A stretch of DNA of 40,314 nt from Mucilaginibacter xinganensis (GTDB lineage Bacteria > Bacteroidota > Bacteroidia > Sphingobacteriales > Sphingobacteriaceae), in the NCBI GenBank assembly GCA_026225055.1, contig JAMFSA010000245.1, positions 1 through 40,314 of the forward strand. Direction: 5' to 3'. Each line of letters opens with the position of its first letter. Within the stretch, counting starts at the first letter, position 1. The notes beneath the pieces are model-generated. The model ran no database searches. It saw only the letters and a program-made list of their open reading frames with translations, and was not told where the DNA came from. Positions 31,366 to 38,059 of the stretch are shown here, one piece after another. The translations under genes and the position numbers were made by a program.

Positions 31366-32403
31366 CTATTTTAAATTTAAGGCTGATATGATCTTATCTG
31401 CATCAAAATCCCTATCTACCGACGGCAAATAAATATCGAATGCTTCGGCTTGTAACTTTTTGGCATATTGCTCATTAAAAAAGTACTTACCATCTTTTAT
31501 CACATAATTCAGAATAAAGAATCGGTATGCTTCTTTTAAAAAGCGAACCTCATCCGCCGTTAAAGGATTTACTTTATGATATTCTTCTAAAAATATGATG
31601 AACCTGTCTTCCATCATGGTATTGATCACATAACTAAATACGGTCCTGTCGCCGATATCAGATACCACCCTACTCAGGAAATAAAAATCAAGGATCCGGT
31701 AACTCATCCTGAACCAGTCATAATCCCAGCGGGAATATAATTCTAGATTAAGCCCTACCGAGAAATTTCCAATATTCCAGTCGATAAAAACAGGAATGAT
31801 CTCAAAGGATTTCAGATTATAGTTTGACCTATTTTTAAGGAACAGATCGCAATGATATTTTAAAAAATCAGCCTGCATAGCCGAGCCAAATTGCTTTTCA
31901 TTGATCTCCAATTGTTGCTGTAAGGCATAAATATCTGTGCGCAAAGTCTTTGACGACTTCGGCAATACATTTTTTATCCGTGAACACGCTTTATGAAACT
32001 TACCTATCTGCTGGCCCAATTTACGGATATGTTCATCTTCCAATCTTCGCGGCATACGATCCATAATACGGGTTGGATTATAGAAAACAACCCAGATATC
32101 CATTTTAGCCTGCTTGTGATGATAAATGTAAACCCGGTTATTCTTCAGCAACGATTTGGCCAAAAAGCTTTCAAATGGATAAAGCAGGTTGTTAGATAAG
32201 CTGTGTATGATGCGGTGATCTTCCTTAAAATACTCGTACTTACCAAAGTTTGATAATTTGGCGATGATAATATCATCATCATCAAATGTTATACGGTATA
32301 CATGGTTTGTTGAAACCATTGCACTGATGTCATCAATACTTTTTATAGTTTTTGAAGCATCATATCCTTCCCACGCTTTTTTTATTATAAATGAATAGTC
32401 CAT
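31366..32403 (-). CDS. Aminoglycoside-phosphotransferase-fold (kinase-like) protein
   Basis: This is a 345-residue protein whose second half has the APH/choline kinase pattern. FIDWNIGNF corresponds to the catalytic HxDxxxxN loop, with Asp and Asn kept but the His replaced by Phe. SRWDYDWFRMSYRILDF corresponds to the metal-binding IDW/D region. The N-terminal lobe has TNHVYRITFDDDDIIIAKL, with the likely ATP-binding lysine in IIAKL. It is probably a small-molecule kinase of unknown substrate; its identity as an active kinase is inferred. It lies upstream of the HAD-IIA phosphatase gene (19 bp) and downstream of the GxxExxY cassette and the GS-like gene. A TATCTTTG box within the adjoining repeat (32435-32428) could be its -7 element. 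Confidence 0.7.
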   Translation of the reverse strand: MDYSFIIKKAWEGYDASKTIKSIDDISAMVSTNHVYRITFDDDDIIIAKLSNFGKYEYFKEDHRIIHSLSNNLLYPFESFLAKSLLKNNRVYIYHHKQAKMDIWVVFYNPTRIMDRMPRRLEDEHIRKLGQQIGKFHKACSRIKNVLPKSSKTLRTDIYALQQQLEINEKQFGSAMQADFLKYHCDLFLKNRSNYNLKSFEIIPVFIDWNIGNFSVGLNLELYSRWDYDWFRMSYRILDFYFLSRVVSDIGDRTVFSYVINTMMEDRFIIFLEEYHKVNPLTADEVRFLKEAYRFFILNYVIKDGKYFFNEQYAKKLQAEAFDIYLPSVDRDFDADKIISALNLK

Positions 32404-32411
32404 AAATTGGG

Positions 32412-32461
32412 TTTACCACAAAGGGCACAAAGATATAAAACACAAAGTATCACAGAGTGCC
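32412..32461. repeat. Left repeat flanking the GxxExxY gene
   Basis: This contains ACCACAAAG (32415-32423), GGCACAAAG, ACACAAAG and CACAGAGTG words, the same set as the solo element at 15258-15344. It supplies the stop codon of the GxxExxY frame (TGA within CTCTGTGA on the minus strand) and a TATCTTTG box reading into the kinase-like gene. Confidence 0.7.
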
Positions 32462-32831
32462 ATTTATTACTCTTTTAATACCATCTTTTAAACGTAAAGT
32501 ATTAAAATTGATTAATAATCCCAGCTTATAATTACCCAACTTCATGTATGTTAAAGTTTGAGCTAAATGAATATCGTTAATCGCCTCAACACATTTTACT
32601 TCAATTACAACTTTATTTTCCAACCAATAAATCAATTCGATAACCACATTCAAGTATAACTTCTTCAAAGATCAGTGGCATCGGCTTTTCTTTTTGAACA
32701 TTTAATCCACTTTGAAATACTTTATAATATAAACATTCCTTATATGCACTTTCCAATAATCCCGGCCCTAATACTTTATGAACTTCTAATGCAGAACCTA
32801 TTATAGAACTTGAAATCTCATTCTCCGTCAT
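32450..32831 (-). pseudogene. GxxExxY-family protein, frameshifted
   Basis: This is a member of the GxxExxY family (motif GLLESAY near residue 25), widespread in Bacteroidota, Planctomycetes and Cyanobacteria and often multicopy; its function is unknown. A nuclease-like fold is plausible from the pattern RIDLLV...KVVIEVK. The first frame (32831-32613) ends with GYRIDLLVGK and a stop. The correct continuation, ENKVVIEVKCVEAIND to KRVINGTL, is in the next frame and ends at 32450. Removing one of the two G residues (minus strand) at 32621-32620 restores a single reading frame of about 126 residues. This is either a recent mutation or a base-calling error. Start and stop codons abut inverted repeats on both sides. 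Confidence 0.85.
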
Positions 32832-32877
32832 ACTTTCTTTGTGCTTCTCTGTGAAAAACTTCGTGAACTTTGTGGTT
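32832..32877. repeat. Right repeat flanking the GxxExxY gene
   Basis: This holds CTTTGTGC, CTCTGTG, CTTCGTG and CTTTGTGGT (32868-32876), the inverse complements of the words in the left flank at 32412-32461. It lies directly upstream of the GxxExxY start codon and 11 bp from the GS-like gene stop. Confidence 0.7.
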
Positions 32878-32887
32878 AATAAAAAGA

Positions 32888-34246
32888 CTATATAATCTCA
32901 AAATACCTCTTCAATTCCCAATCAGTAACACTTTTTGCAAATTGGCGGTGTTCCCAAAGGCGGGTTTGGGTATAGTGTTCAACAAAGGCTTCGCCAAATA
33001 ATTCTTTGGCAATGGGTGAATTTTTCATCAGTATAGCGGCATCATGCAGGTTGGATGCTAACCTGCCGTTTTTAATATCTTGATAACCATTACCCGTTGT
33101 AGGCTCAATATTTAGTTCTAATTTATGCTTAATACCATATAAACCTGATGCCAGTGCTGCCGACATAGCCAAATATGGATTAGTGTCAGAGCCGGGGATG
33201 CGTGTTTCCAAGCGTGTATAAGCCGCGGAAGTATTTAATACGCGTAACGCTGTAGTACGATTATCCAATCCCCAGGTTACTGTAGTTGGGGCCCAGGCAC
33301 CTTCAACCAAACGCTTGTAACTGTTTACCGTAGGCGCATACATTGGCAAAATATAGGGCATACAATGTAACTGACCTGCCAGGTAATGCTTCAGCAGGTC
33401 GCTCATGTTATTAGTTTCATCGGCACTATAAAACAGATTCTCAGTTTTATCTTTATTCCATAAACTTTGGTGGATATGGCCGCTGCAACCAGGTAGTGTT
33501 TCGGTCCATTTAGCCATGAAGGATGCCATGATGCCGTGTTTGTAAGCAATTTCCTTTACAGCAGTTTTAAACAGTACCGCTTTATCAGCCGCGCTAACCA
33601 CATGATCGTGCAGAATAGCAGCTTCATATACCCCCGGACCTGTTTCTGTATGCAATCCTTCCAGTGGAATATTAAACTGCATCATTGAATTAAACAGATC
33701 GTAATAAAATTCACTTTGCTGCGATATGCGTAAAATGGAATAACCAAACATACCCGGAGTTAATGTTTGTAGCTTTGTAAAGTCTTTTTCCTGTAATGAT
33801 TGCGGTGTTTCTTTAAAATTGAACCACTCAAACTCCTGCGAAAACTCAGGGTGATAGCCCAAGTTTTCACATTCCTTTGCTATACGCTTTAATAAACTGC
33901 GGGTATCAACTGCAAGATCATTTCCATCAGCTTTGCTAAAATCAGCTAAGAAGAAGGGAATATTATCCTGCCATGGTACGGTACGAAAAGTGGAAAGATC
34001 AATACGGCATTGCTGATCTGGGTAACCAGTGTGCCAACCTGTAACTTCCACATTATCATACGTACCATCGCTACTGTCCCAGCCAAAAACCACATCGCAA
34101 AAGCCGTAGCCATTGCGCATACCATCAATAAATTTTTTATGGTGGATAACTTTCCCCCGCAAGATGCCATCGGTATCGGCAAAGGCAAATTTTATTTTTT
34201 GTATATCGTTCTCTTTTAAATAGGTGATGATCTGATCTTCATTCAT
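32888..34246 (-). CDS. Glutamine synthetase-family ligase (gamma-glutamyl-amine type)
   Basis: This is a 452-residue member of the glutamine synthetase superfamily. Metal and glutamate-site landmarks are EFEWF, HTETGPGVYEAAI, the ATP-site CSGHIHQSLW, NSYKRLVEGAWAPTTVTWG and RLETRIPGSDTNPYLAM. It starts with a short beta-grasp domain (FAFADTDGILRGKVI) as in GlnA3/PuuA-like ligases. It lacks an obvious adenylylation tyrosine loop. It is therefore more likely a gamma-glutamyl ligase for an amine or amino alcohol than the housekeeping GS. On the same strand downstream lie an APH-like kinase and a HAD-IIA phosphatase, separated from it by the GxxExxY cassette. The amine substrate is unknown. Confidence 0.88.
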   Translation of the reverse strand: MNEDQIITYLKENDIQKIKFAFADTDGILRGKVIHHKKFIDGMRNGYGFCDVVFGWDSSDGTYDNVEVTGWHTGYPDQQCRIDLSTFRTVPWQDNIPFFLADFSKADGNDLAVDTRSLLKRIAKECENLGYHPEFSQEFEWFNFKETPQSLQEKDFTKLQTLTPGMFGYSILRISQQSEFYYDLFNSMMQFNIPLEGLHTETGPGVYEAAILHDHVVSAADKAVLFKTAVKEIAYKHGIMASFMAKWTETLPGCSGHIHQSLWNKDKTENLFYSADETNNMSDLLKHYLAGQLHCMPYILPMYAPTVNSYKRLVEGAWAPTTVTWGLDNRTTALRVLNTSAAYTRLETRIPGSDTNPYLAMSAALASGLYGIKHKLELNIEPTTGNGYQDIKNGRLASNLHDAAILMKNSPIAKELFGEAFVEHYTQTRLWEHRQFAKSVTDWELKRYFEII

Positions 34247-34298
34247 AAGGTGTAGATATTTTTCAATGGCAAGTTAAGCATCTTAATAAATAATATGC

Positions 34299-34378
34299 GT
34301 AGAGACGCAATATTTTGCGTTTTATAATTTACCGGTTAAGATTGAGACGTAATGAGACGCAAAATATTGCGTCTCTAC
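34299..34378. repeat. Perfect 22-bp inverted repeat, GTAGAGACGCAA family
   Basis: Arms 34299-34320 and 34357-34378 (GTAGAGACGCAATATTTTGC...) are exact complements, with a 36-nt loop that contains a partial extra GAGACG unit. It lies between the divergent GS-like and gamma-glutamylcyclotransferase-like genes. It is related to the cluster at 17208-17320. Confidence 0.85.
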
Positions 34379-34414
34379 ATGATCATATCCACTACATACA
34401 ATATATTTGGATCA

Positions 34415-34819
34415 ATGGAACAAACAAGCAATTATCTATTTGTGTATGGAACGTTATTGGATGCCGACAATGAATTTGCAATCTATCTGAATAATAATTG
34501 CAGTTTTTATGCTAAAGGCAAATTCAAAGGCCAGTTATATGATATTGATGAGTATCCCGGAGCTATAGCTGATAGGAATTCCACAACTTATGTTTACGGT
34601 AGTATATTTTTAATTCACAATCCTATACCTGTTTTAAAACAGCTTGATGGTTACGAAGGATTTGGCGATGATCAGCAACAGCCCAATTTGTTTATACGTG
34701 AATTAATGGCAATTGAAACAATGGACAGTTATATTGATTGTTGGGTGTATTTATATAACCTGCCGGTTGAGGAGTTGGTATTGATTGAATCGGGGGATTA
34801 TTTGAAATACAAATCATAA
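34415..34819 (+). CDS. Gamma-glutamylcyclotransferase-like (AIG2/GGCT fold) protein
   Basis: This is a 134-residue protein with the AIG2/GGCT signature YLFVYGTLL (residues 7-15). The FKGQLYDIDEYPGAI segment follows, with a possible catalytic acidic residue in QLDGYEGFG (the conserved D/E before Y-E-G). Family members release 5-oxoproline from gamma-glutamyl amines or peptides, or act on related amide bonds. The ATG at 34415 is chosen. An earlier in-frame ATG at 34352 lies within a repeat arm. It is divergent from a GS-like gamma-glutamyl ligase across a 168-bp gap. Opposed synthesis and cleavage of a gamma-glutamyl compound is therefore conceivable, though unproven. Confidence 0.82.
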   Translation: MEQTSNYLFVYGTLLDADNEFAIYLNNNCSFYAKGKFKGQLYDIDEYPGAIADRNSTTYVYGSIFLIHNPIPVLKQLDGYEGFGDDQQQPNLFIRELMAIETMDSYIDCWVYLYNLPVEELVLIESGDYLKYKS

Positions 34820-34878
34820 TAGTTTAAGTGTAGGCCGTCACCCTGAGTGACACTCATATCACTATTTCATATCCTTTA

Positions 34879-34896
34879 GTTGGTGTCATCACCAAC
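34879..34896 (+). terminator. Hairpin between convergent genes
   Basis: A perfect 7-bp stem GTTGGTG/CACCAAC (34879-34885 with 34890-34896) has a TCAT loop, followed by AACTTTTA. It can end transcription from the gamma-glutamylcyclotransferase-like gene before the convergent 951-residue gene. Confidence 0.5.
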
Positions 34897-34909
34897 AACT
34901 TTTACTCGC

Positions 34910-37765
34910 CTAAAAAAAGCTCACCGGCAGTACAATCTCAATCCTGTTCCTGCCTGTTCCACCAAAAATATCAGGATCAAGCAACCGGCTGTACCTTATA
35001 CCAAATGAGATCGATTCCTGGTTGAACCATTGCGTATCAAAAAACAGTTCAAGGCCTGTCGACCGGAAAGTGCCTTTAAACTTACTGCCATCGGTATAAA
35101 AATCGGTAGCATGGGTATAATCATAAAACAGGTTTCCGCGCAAGCGTAAAAAGTAAATGGTATTGGCTACGCCCCAGTCGGGATAAGCGATAGGGAAATC
35201 ATAACTGGCACCTGCTTTGTTCATATCGTACAGGTTTTCAGCTGTATATCCTCTTGAAAAAGGAAAATCATTTGAGAAATCGATCACATTGTTATCATTG
35301 CCTTTTTGCTGATGGGCTACATTGATGATCAGGTTATGATTAACGAACAATCCCGGGAAATAAAATGTACCATCCGCCAAAAATTGGGTAGCACTTATAC
35401 CACTGATGGCATTTTTATAATTCAAGGTGATGCTTTGCCCAAAGCGCGGGTAAATGTTCTGCTTAGCTTGTTGAATGCTGTTGTTAAATATGATATAATT
35501 ATTCAGATAGGTGTACGATATATCTTTAAAATCCTGCTGGAATGGTTGTTGAAAGTTGGTACTACTATAATACAGATCACTACCGATAGCTAACGAAGTG
35601 GATAACTTACCACTGCTCAGGTTCAGGGGCAGTTCCAGGCCGCCATGTATGGTAGTTTCATTCCAGTAAACGTTTTCACCACGGTAATAAGCGCGCCTGT
35701 CCAAAGTATAATCCGCACCGCCATCTATATAAGGAAACAGCGCGCCATATATGCCATCAAAACCAAACTCTTTATACCCTTCGTTACGATTGTAAGTAAA
35801 CGATAGCTGGGATTGGAACGTATTCAGCACGTTTTCACCAGCAAGTGAGAAGGTATAGTTAGGATCACTTATATCCGGGATAAGGCTATGGAAATTGAAC
35901 AGGTGATAGGATTTATGGTATTCGGTAACTTTCAATGAACTATCAACCACATTTGCCAGCAGATCAGTTGATGAATCTCTCTTTAGGGCCGATATCCCAA
36001 AATCTGGCATGCCACCGGGCAGACTTGCATCAGAAATATTATTCCATTGTATACCGTTTTTATCGGCCTCATGCATTTTATAACCAAAGGCTGTAAAACT
36101 TACCCAAGCCATTTTATTAGCTGATATTGTTGGCTGATAATTGCCAATAGCACTTTTCAACGAATCATTTGTAAGTTCATAAAGCTGATGATCGTTTACC
36201 GAAAGCGCAAATAACTTATCATTTATACCCGATACCGCACTGAAGTAAACCGTATCCTTATGCACTAAAGGGAAAGCAATGGGCTGATAGGTAAATGGCA
36301 GCAAATACTTTACATCGCCTGTTTTTATACTGATAAGCGCCAACGACATTTTACCCTTATTGTTCCTGACTGCGGAGATCAGCCTGGCATCGTCATAAAA
36401 CTTGGGATAAGTAAAAAACAAGCCATCTTTATTAGGGATAGCTGTTAGCAGTTTACCATTAGTTACATCCAACAAATGCAGGTCGCTTTTCCCTGATGGC
36501 CCAACCTTAACGGCTATAACGCTTTTACCATCCGCGCTAAATGATGGCGAAAAATATTTGGATCGTACCGTTATCCTGTGTTCTTTCCCCGTTTTAACAT
36601 CAACTACCATTATGTCGCTGTAATCGCGGTAGTTCCAGCGCAGGTCCTGCCGGTACGAGGCATAAGTTATTTTGCCATCGTGATAATCGAAATAATTATC
36701 CAGTGAAAAATCCCTTACACTTATTTTTCGCTGCTTGTTACCTGTCTTTATTACAAAAACCGGAATGTGATCGTAAGTGCTGTTCATATAAATAACGGTA
36801 CTGTCGTTCACATAGGCAGGATATTCCTGGTCGGCGATAAAATGCTGGTTCTTTTTATACTGGTTAACGGCAAATTGCTGTGGTGTTTGTTTTTGAAACT
36901 GTTGTTTGTAATAGTTAAACCCATCGTTCCGGAACTGCACAAAATCAACTCCAGCGTATTTTTTAATAGCCCGTTCAAAAGGATAAAAACCACCTTTATA
37001 AGCCGCGGCATCATGGGTAACATTTTTCCAAAAATAATCCCCGTATTTTTCGCGACCGTAGCTTACCAGCATATAACCCAGCGGGTACCAATCGGGTGTG
37101 TAATCCAGGTAAGAACCATTGCGCAATTTCATATAGCTGTAATCCCTGCCATCGACCCATAAAGCGCGGTAGCCATCAAAAAAATATGGGATCCTGCCCC
37201 TGCCCTGATCACTTACGTGGGTTTCGTTAAAAACCGCATCGCCCTCAAAAAACCAGTTAGGGATAGATAACTCATTGCCTACCGCCTGCCCTCCTTCACC
37301 AAAAATAACATGCAATACTTTTGATACCCCTACATTAAAGTTATTGTACTGCTGCACATGCCTAAACTCATGTATAGCCAATTGCTCAGGCCAGGGTAAA
37401 CTGCCAATAGCAAAGCTATTTTGATCGGGGGTTAAATAAAACTCGCTCCTGAAAGGTGCCAGCTGCACATAGGCATTAGCTATAGTAGTTTGGTTTTGCA
37501 GTAAAATGCTTACCTGTTTTTGTTTAAACCCAATGGTTGGCTGTATAGCCTTATTCATCTGTTCAACAATATTGGCCACCCGTAAGCCTGCTGAATCCAG
37601 CCCGAAAGGGAATATAACTTTAGCGGCAGGCGTATTCACCTGATCCCATTTAATGGATGGCGGGTTACCGCCAAACTCCTGTGCTTTGGTAATAGTAGCT
37701 GTAGCCACGAGCAGCAACAGCAAAAATGAACAGCGTAAAAAAGGGGGTATTACGGATTGCTTCAT
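34910..37765 (-). CDS. Outer-membrane metalloprotease / beta-propeller / beta-barrel fusion
   Basis: This is a 951-residue exported protein with a signal peptide at 1-28 (SFLLLLLVATATITKA-Q). Residues about 30-300 form a peptidase-MA-like gluzincin domain with HExxH at H132-E133-H136 (IHEFRHVQQY) and the third ligand E174 in NWFFEGDA. Residues about 310-600 hold repeated TolB/WD40-like blades such as DIMVVDVKTGKEHRI, FSADGKSVIAV and LHLLDVTNGKLL. Residues about 640-951 alternate as amphipathic strands and end in Phe (VLPVSFF), as outer-membrane barrels do. I read it as a surface- or periplasm-facing protease tethered by its own barrel. Domain limits are approximate. The gene is monocistronic and convergent with the gamma-glutamylcyclotransferase-like gene. 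Confidence 0.8.
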   Translation of the reverse strand: MKQSVIPPFLRCSFLLLLLVATATITKAQEFGGNPPSIKWDQVNTPAAKVIFPFGLDSAGLRVANIVEQMNKAIQPTIGFKQKQVSILLQNQTTIANAYVQLAPFRSEFYLTPDQNSFAIGSLPWPEQLAIHEFRHVQQYNNFNVGVSKVLHVIFGEGGQAVGNELSIPNWFFEGDAVFNETHVSDQGRGRIPYFFDGYRALWVDGRDYSYMKLRNGSYLDYTPDWYPLGYMLVSYGREKYGDYFWKNVTHDAAAYKGGFYPFERAIKKYAGVDFVQFRNDGFNYYKQQFQKQTPQQFAVNQYKKNQHFIADQEYPAYVNDSTVIYMNSTYDHIPVFVIKTGNKQRKISVRDFSLDNYFDYHDGKITYASYRQDLRWNYRDYSDIMVVDVKTGKEHRITVRSKYFSPSFSADGKSVIAVKVGPSGKSDLHLLDVTNGKLLTAIPNKDGLFFTYPKFYDDARLISAVRNNKGKMSLALISIKTGDVKYLLPFTYQPIAFPLVHKDTVYFSAVSGINDKLFALSVNDHQLYELTNDSLKSAIGNYQPTISANKMAWVSFTAFGYKMHEADKNGIQWNNISDASLPGGMPDFGISALKRDSSTDLLANVVDSSLKVTEYHKSYHLFNFHSLIPDISDPNYTFSLAGENVLNTFQSQLSFTYNRNEGYKEFGFDGIYGALFPYIDGGADYTLDRRAYYRGENVYWNETTIHGGLELPLNLSSGKLSTSLAIGSDLYYSSTNFQQPFQQDFKDISYTYLNNYIIFNNSIQQAKQNIYPRFGQSITLNYKNAISGISATQFLADGTFYFPGLFVNHNLIINVAHQQKGNDNNVIDFSNDFPFSRGYTAENLYDMNKAGASYDFPIAYPDWGVANTIYFLRLRGNLFYDYTHATDFYTDGSKFKGTFRSTGLELFFDTQWFNQESISFGIRYSRLLDPDIFGGTGRNRIEIVLPVSFF

Positions 37766-37860
37766 AGAAATGTGAAAGTAATCAGAATTTAGAGAATTAA
37801 AAGATTAAGGACATAATTGTTTTGTTACATGCGGGAAAAATCCCCCTATCATTCCACCAC

Positions 37861-37955
37861 TGTCATTTCGAACGAGGTACGAGGAGAAATCTTCTTCGAT
37901 TAGCATAACGGACTTTACAATTGCAGAAGATCTCTCACTATCGTTCGAGATGACA
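37861..37955. repeat. REP-like palindrome TGTCATTTCGAACGA
   Basis: Arms 37861-37875 and 37941-37955 match at 14 of 15 positions. It is a diverged member of the TGTCATTGCGAG family. The 294-bp gap from 37766 to 38059 otherwise holds only the hscA promoter and AT-rich sequence with C/A-rich words (AAACCCGAAATCG). No gene is supported. Confidence 0.75.
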
Positions 37956-38031
37956 AAGAGCCAAAAACCAAACCCGAAATCGAAATTCCGAAATCCGAAA
38001 CTAACATGACATATCATCAGCTAAAACTAAC

Positions 38032-38039
38032 TACATTTG
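38032..38039 (+). promoter_or_regulatory. -7 element of the Hsp70 gene
   Basis: TACATTTG is an exact TAnnTTTG match 20 nt upstream of the ATG at 38060, predicting a leader of about 14 nt. No TTG is found at the -33 distance. Confidence 0.55.
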
Positions 38040-38059
38040 CCGCTTGTTAATATAGTACT

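Noticed and set aside
32450..32668. 72-codon minus-strand frame as an independent small gene
   Set aside because: From the ENKVVIEVK segment onward it is the displaced C-terminal half of the GxxExxY protein; the first residues are out-of-frame translation of the upstream half.
34402..34409. TATATTTG as a confident promoter for the gamma-glutamylcyclotransferase-like gene
   Set aside because: It ends 5 nt before the ATG with no TTG at -33 spacing; kept only as part of the leaderless observation.
36767..37162. 131-codon plus-strand frame opposite the outer-membrane fusion gene
   Set aside because: It is an antisense shadow within the metalloprotease/propeller coding region.
37805..38017. 70-codon minus-strand frame in the gap before hscA
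   Set aside because: It spans the palindromic repeat at 37861-37955 and low-complexity sequence; no protein-like pattern.
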